A stretch of DNA of 64,000 nt. It comes from Hyphomicrobium sp. GTDB lineage: Bacteria > Pseudomonadota > Alphaproteobacteria > Rhizobiales > Hyphomicrobiaceae. The notes beneath the pieces are model-generated. The model had not been told where the DNA came from and searched no databases. It saw nothing but the letters and a program-made list of their open reading frames with translations. Both the position numbers and the translations under genes were made by a program. Positions 26,611 through 36,551 of the stretch are shown one piece after another (the stretch's first letter is position 1; each line of letters starts with the position of its first letter). The stretch is from assembly GCA_030148425.1 (NCBI GenBank), contig JASBTM010000017.1, forward strand, positions 496,001 to 560,000, written 5' to 3'.

Positions 26611-28779
26611 CTAGCCGGGCTGGCGAAAGCGTTGCGGGAAGCTCTCTTTCAGAGACTGTCCCCGACCCGAAAGCGAAGGATTGGTCATGAAATATTTATG
26701 GGCATTGAAGGCTTCCTCCCCCGGACCCGGTTCGATCCGGGTCGCGCTGCCGTCGGCATTGATCCGCCAGCTCTGCTGATTGTCTTTCAGGTTCGCAACC
26801 ATGATCTGATTGAGGACTTGCTCGTGGACTGTCGCGTTCTTTACGGGCGTCATGGCCTCCACGCGCCGGTCGAGATTGCGAGGCATCATGTCGGCGGAGC
26901 TGATGTAGACGGCCGCTTTGGGGGAAGGCAAGGCCTCTCCGTTGGCAAAACAGTAAATGCGCGAGTGCTCGAGGAAGCGGCCGACGATGCTTTTCACACG
27001 GATGTTGCTTGAAAGCCCCGGAATGCCCGGGCGCAAGCAGCAGATGCCGCGGACCACGAGATCAATCGGCACGCCCGCGTTGCTCGCTTCATAAAGCGAG
27101 GCGATGATCTGGGCATCGACGAGCGCATTCATCTTCCACCAGATGCCGGAAGGCTTTCCGGCCTTAGCATTGCGGATTTCCTCGGCGATGTGCGTCATGA
27201 TGCGGTTGCGAATACCGTGCGGGCTCGCGGCCATGCACTCGAGCTCTACCGGCTCACCGTAACCCGTCACGAAATTCAAAATGCGCGTGACATCGCGCGC
27301 CACCACCGGATCGGTCGTGAACAGCGAAAGGTCGGTGTACACGCGCGCCGTCTGAGGATGATAGTTGCCCGTACCAATGTGACAGTACGTCGTGAGATCG
27401 CTTCCTTCGCGACGAACGACGAAGCCGAGCTTGGCGTGCGTCTTCAATTCGGTGAACCCGTAGACGACGTGCACACCCGCGCTTTCAAGGTCGCGCGCCC
27501 AGCGAATGTTCGCGGCTTCATCGAAGCGAGCTTTAAGCTCGACGACGGCCGTGACGGACTTGCCTGCCTCGACGGCTTCCTTCAATGCCTGGATGATCGG
27601 GCTGTCGCGCGACGTACGATAGAGCGTCCATTTGATCGCCATCACGTTCGGATCGGCGACCGCTTGGCGCAAGTATTGAACGACGACGTCGAAGCTTTCG
27701 TACGGGTGATGGACGAGGATGTCCTTGTTGCGGATGGCCGCGAAGCAATCGCCGCTGAATTCGCGGATGCGTTCCGGGAAGCGGATCGTGAAGGGCTTGA
27801 AGAGAAGATCCGGACGATCGGAGACGATCAACTGCGAGGTGTCGGCCATAGCGAGAATGCCTTCTTTGACGAAGACACTCTCATCGCGTACCTCAAGCTC
27901 GTCGATGACGAACTTGCGGAGCTTCTCCGGCATACGAGAATCGATCTCGAGCCGGATGACGTTGCCGCGGCGGCGGCGCTTCAGCTGACTCTCGTACGAG
28001 CGCACGAGGTCTTCGGCTTCTTCCTGTAACTCGATGTCACTGTCGCGGAGAACGCGGAATGTGCCCTGGCTCTTGACCTCGAAGCCCGAGAACAGCTCGG
28101 TCAGAAACATGCCGATGACGTTTTCGAGCTGGATAAAGCGGACGGACTTCGGCTTTTCCGGGTTTTCGTCCAGGCGAATGAAGCGGTCGAGCTGGCCGGG
28201 GATCGGAATGAGGCCGTTCATCGTCTTGCCGTCGACCGGCCGCATCAGCTCGACGGCGATCGTCATCGCCTTATTCAGGATGAATGGGAACGGATGCGCC
28301 GGATCGGCGGCGATCGGCGTCAGGATCGGGAAGATCCGCGTCAGAAAAAGCTTTTCGAGGGAGGCGCGGTCAGAGGCCGTCAAATCTGTCGGCTGAACGA
28401 CGTAGATGCCAGCGGCGCTAAGCTCGTCGTTGATGACGCGCCAGTTCACCTGCTCGTCGGCGACGAGGACTGTCACAAACTTATTGATGGCCGCGAGCTG
28501 CTGCATCGGCGTCATGCCGTCTTGCGAGAGCGTCGTGACCCCGGCGCGGATCTGTCCGTACACACCGGCGGCGCGCACCATGTAGAATTCGTCGAGGTTC
28601 GCGGCGGCAATCGACAGAAACCTCAGGCGCTCGAGCACTGGATGCTGCGTGTTCCCCGCTTCTTCGAGAACGCGGCGATTGAATTGCAGCCATGACAGCT
28701 CGCGATTGTAGAAGCGGTCCGGTCCCTGCGGCACGGATGTAACGTCTGCCTTGCCACTTCTGCTTTTAACGGTTGCCAT
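26611..28779 (-). CDS. ppk: Polyphosphate kinase 1
   Basis: 722 residues, the usual PPK1 length. Four domains: N-terminal ([19 protein letters not shown]), head, and two phospholipase-D-like catalytic domains. The conserved His region is HIGTGNYHP, and the RNLDRRVE motif follows near the end. It reversibly makes polyphosphate from ATP. It is 13 bases upstream of ppx and 96 bases downstream of hdaA, on the same strand. ATG at 28779 starts the family pattern, so the start is firm. Confidence 0.97.
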   Translation of the reverse strand: MATVKSRSGKADVTSVPQGPDRFYNRELSWLQFNRRVLEEAGNTQHPVLERLRFLSIAAANLDEFYMVRAAGVYGQIRAGVTTLSQDGMTPMQQLAAINKFVTVLVADEQVNWRVINDELSAAGIYVVQPTDLTASDRASLEKLFLTRIFPILTPIAADPAHPFPFILNKAMTIAVELMRPVDGKTMNGLIPIPGQLDRFIRLDENPEKPKSVRFIQLENVIGMFLTELFSGFEVKSQGTFRVLRDSDIELQEEAEDLVRSYESQLKRRRRGNVIRLEIDSRMPEKLRKFVIDELEVRDESVFVKEGILAMADTSQLIVSDRPDLLFKPFTIRFPERIREFSGDCFAAIRNKDILVHHPYESFDVVVQYLRQAVADPNVMAIKWTLYRTSRDSPIIQALKEAVEAGKSVTAVVELKARFDEAANIRWARDLESAGVHVVYGFTELKTHAKLGFVVRREGSDLTTYCHIGTGNYHPQTARVYTDLSLFTTDPVVARDVTRILNFVTGYGEPVELECMAASPHGIRNRIMTHIAEEIRNAKAGKPSGIWWKMNALVDAQIIASLYEASNAGVPIDLVVRGICCLRPGIPGLSSNIRVKSIVGRFLEHSRIYCFANGEALPSPKAAVYISSADMMPRNLDRRVEAMTPVKNATVHEQVLNQIMVANLKDNQQSWRINADGSATRIEPGPGEEAFNAHKYFMTNPSLSGRGQSLKESFPQRFRQPG

Positions 28780-28875
28780 TGTGAAAGAATGCTCCGAACG
28801 TCAGTCGAGAAATCCATATAATAGTTTTGCACCCAAATCACGAATGGGTGGCCAATCGGCGAATCATAAACCGAT

Positions 28876-29550
28876 TCAATAGCCCATGGCGTCTAGAGTG
28901 GCAGCGGCAATCGCGCGCGTCACACGGCGCTGCAAGGCGAGCGCCCGGCGGTCGGCGGCCGCGACAAAGCGTTCAGCGGCCAGCATCGAACGCTCCATTC
29001 TGACGAGAACATAGTCAACGAGTTGGGGCTCGACGCTCAATTGCCGGTCGGCGAAGAGCTTGACCAGAACAGCGCGCAGCAGCGCATCGTCCGGCGGTTC
29101 GATGGTGGCGAGCGGGAGCGCCTTCAGACGCGAGCGGAAGTCGGGCAGCGTGATCGGAAGCTCCCCCGGGGCCGTATCGGTCGTGAGAAGAATTTGCAAC
29201 CGCTGCTCACGGACGAGATTCAGAAGATGAAACAGCGCGGCTTCATCCGTCGTGGACTGAATGTCTTCGATGAGAACAGCGTCGGCGGCAGCGATCTTGG
29301 GGACGGCTTCGCGCGTGATTTCGGCGGCGCTGAATGGCTTCGCTCCGGCGCGCGTCAACCAGACGCTGGCGAGATGGGTCTTGCCGCTGCCCTTGGCGCC
29401 CGCAATCACCGCCGCGCCAATCGGCCAATCCGGCCAGCGGTCGACGAGGCTCACGGCGGCCGCGTTCGACTCGGAGACGAGAAAATCTTCTAGTCCCATT
29501 GCCGCGCGGTGCGGAAGTTCAAAGACAAGCTGCTCTGGCGTCGTAATCAT
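28876..29550 (-). CDS. hdaA: HdaA, DnaA-paralogous regulator of replication initiation
   Basis: 224 residues from ATG at 29550, overlapping the AI-2E permease stop as ATGA. The N-terminus EQLVFELPHR carries a sliding-clamp-binding sequence. Walker A (GAKGSGKT, 51-58) and Walker B (AVLIED, 91-96) are followed by the AAA+ lid. The protein has no DnaA DNA-binding domain. In alphaproteobacteria HdaA with the clamp stimulates ATP hydrolysis by DnaA and stops re-initiation. An in-frame extension to 30009 lies inside the permease gene and is rejected. Coupling to a permease and ppk is conserved order, by memory. Confidence 0.92.
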   Translation of the reverse strand: MITTPEQLVFELPHRAAMGLEDFLVSESNAAAVSLVDRWPDWPIGAAVIAGAKGSGKTHLASVWLTRAGAKPFSAAEITREAVPKIAAADAVLIEDIQSTTDEAALFHLLNLVREQRLQILLTTDTAPGELPITLPDFRSRLKALPLATIEPPDDALLRAVLVKLFADRQLSVEPQLVDYVLVRMERSMLAAERFVAAADRRALALQRRVTRAIAAATLDAMGY

Positions 29551-30644
29551 GGAATAGGCTGATGCTGATCCTGGGGCACCGCCGGTACTTCCCCCTTGTA
29601 AACGGACGAAGCCAGATACGTTCGGAGTGCAAAGCGTACGAGCACGCCGATTGCGGCGGAAACCGGCACGGCCACGAGAAGACCCAAAAATCCAAACAGA
29701 TAGCTGAAGGTCAGCAAAGCGAAAATGACCCAGACCGGATGCAGGCCGACTTCCGACCCGATGATATAGGGACTGAGAATCCCCGACTCGAGCGCCTGGC
29801 CGCCGAGCAAGATGCCCATCACGATGAAGATCGGAGTGAGATCCGGCCAGTACTGCACGATGGCGAGGAGCACGGCCACGATAGCGCCGATCGACCAGCC
29901 GAAGACGGGTATGAAAGCGCCAAGCCCCGTCGCGACTCCGACCAGCAGGCCATAGCTCAAGCCCGCCAGACTGAATCCAACCGCATAGTAGATCGCGAGC
30001 AGGATGCATACGACGCCTTGTCCGCGAATGAAGGCCGAGATGCGCTCATCGATTTCTTTTGCAAGCGCGCGGATCTGATCGGCTTCGTCGCGCGGCAACC
30101 AGGAATTGATCTTCGCGACGATGTTGGGCCAGTCGAGCAATACGTAAAAGAAAACAACAGGCGTGATCAGCACGACGGTGAAGAAGTTATAAGCTGCCGA
30201 GCCCTGATTCCATACGCCTTGAGCGATGCTTGCGAGCAATGTCGGCGCGGCGTTGCTGACGCTGTCGAGGGCGTTTTGCACCGTCACCTCGGCGGCCGGA
30301 TAGCGGGCGCCAAGGTACTCCTTCGCGCTCGTCTCGATCAGGCCCTTCAGCCGCTGGAGCGCACCGGGCGCGGATTCTACAAGTCCGGCAGCCTGCTGGA
30401 ACAGGATGGGCACCACGAACACAAGCGCCAGGACTATGATGAACGCCGAGCACGCGACCAGCAGAATGGTTGCAATCCAGCGCGGGATGCCGATCCGGCC
30501 CATACCGTCGACGACAGGGTTCAGGAAGTAAGCGAGCGTCAACCCGATGGCAAACGGCAGTAGCGCCGGCGCTATATGCTGCACGATGTAAGCAAACAGC
30601 AACGCCGTCGCCGCCCAGAACAGCGCGTGCCGCTCAAAATGCAT
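29547..30644 (-). CDS. AI-2E family transporter (PerM-like)
   Basis: 365 residues from ATG at 30644 (GAGG upstream); GTG at 30659 is an alternative. Seven or so hydrophobic helices are visible. The family segments LAYFLNPVVDGMGRIGIPRW near the start and GVATGLGAFIPVFGWSIGAIVAVLLAI mid-protein are clear. The family is named after quorum-signal export but members include Na+/H+ antiporters and osmotic permeases, so the substrate is open. It overlaps hdaA by 4 bases. Confidence 0.88.
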   Translation of the reverse strand: MHFERHALFWAATALLFAYIVQHIAPALLPFAIGLTLAYFLNPVVDGMGRIGIPRWIATILLVACSAFIIVLALVFVVPILFQQAAGLVESAPGALQRLKGLIETSAKEYLGARYPAAEVTVQNALDSVSNAAPTLLASIAQGVWNQGSAAYNFFTVVLITPVVFFYVLLDWPNIVAKINSWLPRDEADQIRALAKEIDERISAFIRGQGVVCILLAIYYAVGFSLAGLSYGLLVGVATGLGAFIPVFGWSIGAIVAVLLAIVQYWPDLTPIFIVMGILLGGQALESGILSPYIIGSEVGLHPVWVIFALLTFSYLFGFLGLLVAVPVSAAIGVLVRFALRTYLASSVYKGEVPAVPQDQHQPIP

Positions 30645-30697
30645 GGATTGCGTCCTCACCCAATGGCCAAGCCTAACGGCAGCATGGCCTTAAACGC

Positions 30698-31297
30698 TCA
30701 GTTTTTCGAGCCGGGAGTTTCGTACACCGTCATGTGACGGAGCCATACGCGCAAATAAGCCACGAGGGACGCGATCGTGGTCGCCGCGGCAAGGAGGGTC
30801 AGAAGTTGCACTGGCCCCTTGAGCTTCAGATCAAACGCCTCGTCGGCGAGCACCGTACCCGCGAGCACGATCTGGGCAACAGTGTTCATCTTGCTGATGG
30901 CCAGTGGCTTCATCGGGGTCGGATGGTCGAGAAGCCACGACAGCACGACCGCGATGACGATCAGGACGTCGCGCGATACGACGAGGATCACCAGCCACGA
31001 CGGCAGCCGTCCCGTCACGCCCAGCGCAATAAAAATACAGACGATCAGCAGCTTGTCAGCGAGCGGATCGAGATAAGCGCCAAGCTCGGTTTCCCAATTG
31101 AAGCGCTTTGCCAGGAATCCATCAACCGCATCGGAAATCCCGGCAACGACGAAGGCCAAAAAGGCCGCCTGCAGCTCGCCAGTCAGCAGCAGCCAGAAGA
31201 CCACAGGTACGAGGATGACTCGACCGAGCGTAATTAGGTTTGGAATGCTCACGCCGAATGTGTCCCCGTCTCTCCTTATGGCCCGGCGAGATAACAT
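30698..31297 (-). CDS. pgsA: CDP-diacylglycerol-glycerol-3-phosphate 3-phosphatidyltransferase
   Basis: 199 residues as drawn; a GTG at 31252 (184 residues) is a possible real start, as the family begins SIPNLITLGRV. The CDP-alcohol phosphatidyltransferase motif D-G-x2-A-x9-12-G-x3-D-x3-D is present in DGFLAKR..ELGAYLDPLADK. Five to six helices are visible. It makes phosphatidylglycerol phosphate, leading to phosphatidylglycerol and cardiolipin. The distinction from other CDP-alcohol transferases rests on similarity and context. It is 53 bases upstream of the permease start and 154 downstream of the DUF2066 stop. Confidence 0.85.
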   Translation of the reverse strand: MLSRRAIRRDGDTFGVSIPNLITLGRVILVPVVFWLLLTGELQAAFLAFVVAGISDAVDGFLAKRFNWETELGAYLDPLADKLLIVCIFIALGVTGRLPSWLVILVVSRDVLIVIAVVLSWLLDHPTPMKPLAISKMNTVAQIVLAGTVLADEAFDLKLKGPVQLLTLLAAATTIASLVAYLRVWLRHMTVYETPGSKN

Positions 31298-31451
31298 GGA
31301 TAGCCGGACGGCGCGAACCTAGCCTTTGTATGTTTGCTTCGTCGAGCAGATCCTCCTTTGCAGCGCGGCAAAAACGGATCGCCCTAAGGCCGCCGAGCCT
31401 TGATTTCTGGCCCTGCCCCGTGCGCGCAAGAATTTAAATTCATAAATTCTT

Positions 31452-32627
31452 TCAATATCCTGCGCGCAGAACCCAGCCCGAGCCGGTGCTGGTCAGGCTG
31501 AAGCCCTGGGTGCCGAGTGCACTGGCGAGACTTGTCACCCCGCCCGGGAACTTCAGGGTGATGTCGGCGCTGCGCTCCGAGACCGATCCGATGTTCAGGG
31601 CATCCACGCCCTGCATGCCGAGGAGCTGCGTGCGGATCAGATCCCACTGGTCGGCGCTGCCGAACTCAGCGGTTAGCGTAACGTCCTCGCCGGTGCCGCC
31701 GGTGGAGGCTGCCCAGACTGGGGCGCCGGATGCGGGAGCGGCCGAGGCGCCGGCTTTGTCTTCGATGCCAGCCTTTGCGGCCTTCCAACGGCCTTCGAGA
31801 ATTCCGAGCGAAATGACCGCCGCCAGCTGCGACGCGTAATCGAGATCGTTGTTGTTGATGCTGTATGCGCGCTTCAAAAGCAGGCCGCCGACCGCATCGC
31901 TGCCGACCAGTGTCACGGTCACCTTCTTGGCGGCTATGTCGGGCTCGGCAATCGCGAGCACGATCAAGCCGGTGCCATACTCGGCCTTGAGCTTCTGCAG
32001 CGCAGTGTCCTGCCCGGAGATGAGCGCCTGGACCGTGTCCGTTTGGATGGTCGATTTCAGATCTTTCACCGCAATCGGCGTGACCGTGTGGGTCAGATCG
32101 AGAGCGGTCCAGGCGCGGCGCCAGAGGCCCTTGTCGTTGCTCGCTGCCGGAGGGCTGCCTTGAAGCAGCACCGTCACGACAGTCAGCGGCGGGGCCTGCT
32201 GGTCCACAAAGGGAATACCCTGGCCGGACAGCAACTGCCTTACGCCGTCGGGCTGGAAGGAATAATCCAGGCTCGCGATATAGGCGGTGGAGGAATTACG
32301 CTCGGAGCGTACCGAGAGGCCCGATACCAGATCCGCAACCTTGGCGTTTTGGATGCGCCCGAGCTGCTTATAGGCGGTGACGGGCACGAGCCGTTTCAAA
32401 AGAGATTTGAAGGCCGCCTGCTGGCCGTCCGCGAGCGCCTGATCCTTGGCGGCAACGGCATTCGCGGCAGTCGCCTCGACCGGATAATTCGCAACCGTGA
32501 AGGGTGCGTCGGGATTGGCGGCGGCCGCAGGCGCGACATAGACGCCCGCAAGGGCCGTCCAAATTGAAATGACGATGGCGAAGCAGCGGTTCGCGCGCAC
32601 CGTTAATCCCCCATTTTCGAGCGTCAT
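31452..32627 (-). CDS. Exported DUF2066 protein
   Basis: 391 residues. A signal peptide (hydrophobic about 14-36, cleavage near AAAANPDA) leads to a DUF2066 fold, with F.VANYPVEATAANAVAAKDQALADGQQAAFKSLLKRL the clearest family segment. The family is periplasmic, widespread and uncharacterised. Here it lies first in a minus-strand series with pgsA, permease, hdaA, ppk, and divergent from purM, an order I recall from alphaproteobacteria. The C-terminal half has a Gly/Ala-rich linker and a final GWVLRAGY. Confidence 0.8.
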   Translation of the reverse strand: MTLENGGLTVRANRCFAIVISIWTALAGVYVAPAAAANPDAPFTVANYPVEATAANAVAAKDQALADGQQAAFKSLLKRLVPVTAYKQLGRIQNAKVADLVSGLSVRSERNSSTAYIASLDYSFQPDGVRQLLSGQGIPFVDQQAPPLTVVTVLLQGSPPAASNDKGLWRRAWTALDLTHTVTPIAVKDLKSTIQTDTVQALISGQDTALQKLKAEYGTGLIVLAIAEPDIAAKKVTVTLVGSDAVGGLLLKRAYSINNNDLDYASQLAAVISLGILEGRWKAAKAGIEDKAGASAAPASGAPVWAASTGGTGEDVTLTAEFGSADQWDLIRTQLLGMQGVDALNIGSVSERSADITLKFPGGVTSLASALGTQGFSLTSTGSGWVLRAGY

Positions 32628-32844
32628 GGCATTTCAGGATGGCGTTTTCAGGCCTGACCTGGATTTTCCCCGGCGGAACCCCTCCGGCGAGCGCTTCGTT
32701 GCTCTCTCGTCCAGTCGCTGCTACGACCCCCAATACGGGTTGGCAATGGGGCAAAAGTGAGTTTAACCGAAGCTTTCCCCTTTCCCGTTTCTCATGGCGG
32801 CCCGCACCCTTCGAGCCACAAATTCCGACCGATGACGAGGATTG

Positions 32845-33981
32845 ATGTCCGCGGCTGACGAAAATTCGCAAAAATCCATCTCCTACGCCGATGCGGGCGT
32901 CGACATCGACGCAGGAAATGCGCTGGTTGCAGCCATTAAGCCGCTCGCGAGGGCAACGAGCCGTCCGGGCGCGGATGTCGATCTCGGCGGTTTCGGCGGC
33001 CTGTTCGATCTGAAGCGGACAGGCTTTCGCGACCCTATCCTGGTCGCCGCGAACGACGGCGTCGGCACGAAGCTCAAGATCGCCATCGACACCGGGCGGC
33101 ACGCGACCATCGGCATCGATCTCGTCGCCATGTGTGTCAACGATCTCGTTGTACAGGGCGCAGAGCCGCTTTTCTTTATCGATTATTTCGCCGTCGGAAA
33201 GCTTGACGTCGCGGTTGCGCGCGAAGTGATCGCGGGCGTCGCGGACGGCTGCCGTGACGCAGGCTGCGCGCTCATCGGCGGCGAAACGGCGGAGATGCCC
33301 GGCGTCTATAAAAGCGGCGACTACGATCTGGCAGGATTTTCTGTCGGCGCAGTCGAGCGCGACGAAATTCTGCCGCGCGCCGACATCGGAGTCGGCGACG
33401 TTCTGATCGGCCTCAAGTCATCCGGCGTGCACTCGAACGGCTACAGCTTGGTGCGCAAGTTGGTCGAGCACGCAAAGCTCGGCTGGGACGCTCCCGCGCC
33501 CTTCGCGAATTCGCAAAACCAGAGCGTCGCCGAAGCGCTGCTCACGCCGACGCGCATCTATGTCAAACCACTGCTGTCGGCCATCCGCGCGACGGGCGGG
33601 TCTGGTTCGAAAGGCGCGATCAAGGCGCTGTCGCATATCACGGGCGGAGGTCTCTCGGAGAACGTGCCACGCGTGATGCCGAAGGACGTCGCGGCGCGGA
33701 TCGATCTCTCCTCGTTCGTATCGCCGCCGGTCTTCGAATGGTTGGCGAAAACCGGAAACATCGCCGACGCCGAACTGCTGCGGACCTTCAACTGCGGCAT
33801 CGGGATGGTGGCGGTGGTTTCGAAATCGCGCGCCGACGAGGTGATCACCGAGCTCCGGTCGGCGGGCGAAGATCCGATCATCATCGGCGATGTCATTCCG
33901 CCGACAGGTGAGAAATCCGACGCCAAAGGCAAAGGCGAAGCCTGGGCCGTCAAATTCGACGGCAAGCTCCGCTTCTCCTAA
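32845..33981 (+). CDS. purM: Phosphoribosylformylglycinamidine cyclo-ligase
   Basis: 378 residues from ATG at 32845 with GACGAGG upstream. The PurM fold is plain: [13 protein letters not shown] at the N-terminus, [10 protein letters not shown] for [14 protein letters not shown], and [17 protein letters not shown]. It makes aminoimidazole ribonucleotide from FGAM in purine synthesis. Its partner purN is not next to it but 5.2 kb away, after xoxF and glycosyltransferase genes. Confidence 0.97.
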   Translation: MSAADENSQKSISYADAGVDIDAGNALVAAIKPLARATSRPGADVDLGGFGGLFDLKRTGFRDPILVAANDGVGTKLKIAIDTGRHATIGIDLVAMCVNDLVVQGAEPLFFIDYFAVGKLDVAVAREVIAGVADGCRDAGCALIGGETAEMPGVYKSGDYDLAGFSVGAVERDEILPRADIGVGDVLIGLKSSGVHSNGYSLVRKLVEHAKLGWDAPAPFANSQNQSVAEALLTPTRIYVKPLLSAIRATGGSGSKGAIKALSHITGGGLSENVPRVMPKDVAARIDLSSFVSPPVFEWLAKTGNIADAELLRTFNCGIGMVAVVSKSRADEVITELRSAGEDPIIIGDVIPPTGEKSDAKGKGEAWAVKFDGKLRFS

Positions 33982-34003
33982 CCGGCATCTCGATCCGACG
34001 ACA

Positions 34004-35824
34004 TCACGGCAGGGCAAACACCGTTAGCGTCCCGCCGAGACTGGTGTAGTCGGATAGGCTGGCAAAGCCGCCGACGGCGCCCGAGCCATCGTCGGGGTTC
34101 GTGAGGCCTGCCGCGAGACCGATACCCGCCCAACCGCCGACGCCCGACAGGATCGCCACGTACTGCTTGCCGTCGTGCAGGTATGTGATCGGATTGCCGA
34201 CGATGCCTGACGACGTCTTGAACTTGAAAAGTTCCTCGCCCGTCTTCTGGTCGACGGCTTTCAAATAGCCCTCGAGCGTGCCGTAGAACACGATGCCGCC
34301 AGCCGTCGAGAGCGCGCCGGACCAGACGGCGAAACGCTCCGGCTTCAGCCATACGGTTTTGCCTCTAACGGCGTCCCAGGCGATGAAAGCTCCGGTGTAT
34401 CCGTCCGCCTTTGGGGCCGGGAACATCGTCAACGTCGCGCCGACATAAGGCTGCCCTGCAGCGTATGAAACCTTGAAGGCCTCCATATCCATGCATAGGC
34501 GCGTGACCGGAACGTAGAACCAGCCGGTCAGCGGCGAATAGGATGCGGGCTGCTGATTTTTCGCGCCCATCGACGACGGGCAGATGCCCTTGGTCACGTC
34601 GTCGGTGCCGGTCACGAACGGCGAGAACTTCTTCTGGACGACCGGTCGGCCGTATTGCGGATCGCTTTTATCCATCACGATCTTCGACGCCCAGTTGGCG
34701 TCGGGATCGAATTTCTCGGCAACGAGAAGTTCGCCCGTTATGCGATCAAGCGTATAGCTGAAGCCGTTGCGATCGAAGTGGGTGAGCGCCTTGCGCTTTA
34801 CGCCGTCGAGTTCGAGATCGGTGAGGATCGGCTCGTTGACGCCATCGTAATCCCACTGATCGAACGGGGTCATCTGATAGACCCACTTGGCAACGCCGGT
34901 GTCGGCATCACGCGCAAAGATCGTCTGCGACCACTTCTGATCAATCGGCTTGCCGTCCGGTCCCGCACGCTGGACGGGGTTCCAGGTCGAAGGATTGCCG
35001 GAGCCGTAATAGATGAGATTCAATTCCGGATCGAAAGCCATGTAGCCCCAGACTGGGCCGCCGCCGATCTTCCATTGGTCGCCGGTCCACGTCTTGAGCG
35101 AAGAGTCCTTGCCGACCGGCTTGCCGAGCGACATCGTTTTCTCGGGATCGATCAGAATGTCCTGATCGGGACCCATCGAGTATGCGCGCCAGACGCGGCG
35201 ACCGGAGTTCAGGTCGTAAGCGGTGATGTAGCAGCGCACGCCGAATTCGCCGCCCGAAACGCCGACGATCACCTTGTCTTTGACGACGAGCGGCGCGCCG
35301 GTGCCGGATGCGCCATTCTTGGGATCATCCTCCTTGACCTTCCAGACCTCGGCGCCGGTCTTGGCGTCGAGCGCGACGAGGGATGTATCTCCGGTGTGCA
35401 CCAGGATCTTGCCTTCGGCGTACTGGACGCCGCGATCGACGGTATCGCAGCACATCACGGCGGCGGCGAACGCATCCTGCTTCGGCTGATACTTCCAGCG
35501 GATCTTCTGCTCGTGCGCGAGATCGATCGCGATGACGATATTGGGGAACGGCGTGACAAGGTACATCATGTCGCCGACCACGAGCGGACTGCCCTCGTGG
35601 CCGCGCAGCACGCCGGTCGAGAAGGTCCAGGCGACTTTGAGGCTCCCGACGTTCGAGGCGTTGATCTGATCGAGCTTGGAATATCTCTGCCCGGCGTAGT
35701 CGCCCGACTGGATCACCCAATTTGCAGGATCTTCCGCGAGCGATTGCACGCCCTGATTAGCCTGGGCCGCAGGCGAAAGACCCATTGCGACCACGATTGC
35801 CGCAAGCCCTGACCACTTCGTCAT
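34004..35824 (-). CDS. xoxF: Lanthanide-dependent methanol dehydrogenase, XoxF-type
   Basis: 606 residues with a signal peptide (about 1-22, cleaved after QA). It is an eight-bladed PQQ propeller; the vicinal disulfide C125-C126 is in MCCDTVDRG. The catalytic Asp is D325 in WDYDG, and D327 two residues on is the extra acidic ligand that marks lanthanide-using XoxF rather than MxaF. Other metal ligands fit E193 (GGEFG) and N277 (GSGNP). The order [13 protein letters not shown] and [14 protein letters not shown] is also XoxF-like. It oxidises methanol to formaldehyde or formate in the periplasm, passing electrons to a cytochrome. No xoxG, xoxJ or pqq genes are adjacent. AGAGGGA precedes the ATG. 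Confidence 0.93.
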   Translation of the reverse strand: MTKWSGLAAIVVAMGLSPAAQANQGVQSLAEDPANWVIQSGDYAGQRYSKLDQINASNVGSLKVAWTFSTGVLRGHEGSPLVVGDMMYLVTPFPNIVIAIDLAHEQKIRWKYQPKQDAFAAAVMCCDTVDRGVQYAEGKILVHTGDTSLVALDAKTGAEVWKVKEDDPKNGASGTGAPLVVKDKVIVGVSGGEFGVRCYITAYDLNSGRRVWRAYSMGPDQDILIDPEKTMSLGKPVGKDSSLKTWTGDQWKIGGGPVWGYMAFDPELNLIYYGSGNPSTWNPVQRAGPDGKPIDQKWSQTIFARDADTGVAKWVYQMTPFDQWDYDGVNEPILTDLELDGVKRKALTHFDRNGFSYTLDRITGELLVAEKFDPDANWASKIVMDKSDPQYGRPVVQKKFSPFVTGTDDVTKGICPSSMGAKNQQPASYSPLTGWFYVPVTRLCMDMEAFKVSYAAGQPYVGATLTMFPAPKADGYTGAFIAWDAVRGKTVWLKPERFAVWSGALSTAGGIVFYGTLEGYLKAVDQKTGEELFKFKTSSGIVGNPITYLHDGKQYVAILSGVGGWAGIGLAAGLTNPDDGSGAVGGFASLSDYTSLGGTLTVFALP

Positions 35825-36087
35825 TCCCTCTTCCTTCGCGCCGAGACAATCTTGTCCGTGTTGTTCTCGTTCGGATTATCAAGACCTTAGAACCGCGCGT
35901 ACCAGACTTATGACGGAGGGAGTTGGAAACGCGGCAAGCTGTAGCGCCGGGTGGCGGAGGCCCGAAATTCCGCAGGTGCTCGGCGTGCGCATTAACGACT
36001 TGCAATCCGCCGGCCGGGGGACTGCCACTGAACTGAAAAAATTCAGGACTACTTCACGCGGTCCATAAACCATTCCGGAGTGCCCAC

Positions 36088-36330
36088 ATGGCTGGCCTTT
36101 CCTCAGACCTCGTGGTCGGCGAAATCATCGAAATCAAATATCGCTTGCCGCAGCGCATGCTCGACGACGATGCCCCGCGGCTTTCCGACCGCTGGATAAT
36201 GGCCGAGATCATCCATCAAGACGGAGAGGCCCTGCCGATCGCGCGCCTCGCGGACGGACAGATCACGGATATCCGGGCCTACATGACCTGGCGGCGCATC
36301 TCGCGCATGGCCGGAAGCAGCCGGGCGTGA
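36088..36330 (+). CDS. Small protein of unknown function
   Basis: 80 residues. The ATG has CCGGAGTG upstream. It is charged and appears beta-rich (VGEIIEIKYRLPQRM, ...WIMAEIIHQDGEALPIARLADGQ). I recognise no family. It lies in the block between purM and purN, divergent from xoxF by 263 bases. It looks like a real gene by site and codon use, but a chance frame cannot be excluded. Confidence 0.55.
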   Translation: MAGLSSDLVVGEIIEIKYRLPQRMLDDDAPRLSDRWIMAEIIHQDGEALPIARLADGQITDIRAYMTWRRISRMAGSSRA

Positions 36331-36410
36331 ACCGGCCATTGACGGCTTATTTGGGTTAAAATGCGGGTTGTCCCTGAATTTGCCGTCGACTGTCACACAA
36401 TCGAAAAGTG

Positions 36411-36420
36411 CTGACGTCAG
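36411..36420. promoter_or_regulatory. Short palindrome CTGACGTCAG
   Basis: A 10-base perfect palindrome in the gap before the GT4 gene. Operator function is only possible; a 10-base palindrome also arises by chance at low rate. Confidence 0.25.
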
Positions 36421-36551
36421 AAGCGGTTTAAAATATACCGCAAGATAGATTCGGACCTGTTTCTCGTCATGTTTTCTGGCCCGTTCGGCGATCGCGCGGA
36501 TCGCGCTGCTCCTCGCAGGTTACGGGGACCGCGCCTCAAACGTGAGGTGGC

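Noticed and set aside
25242..26690. 482-residue open frame on the plus strand
   Set aside because: Antisense to ppx; no family pattern.
29551..30009. N-terminal extension of hdaA
   Set aside because: Lies inside the permease gene, lacks family similarity, and the ATGA coupling gives a better start.
36411..36420. Operator for xoxF or GT4
   Set aside because: Only 10 bases and no second site; listed only as a weak feature.
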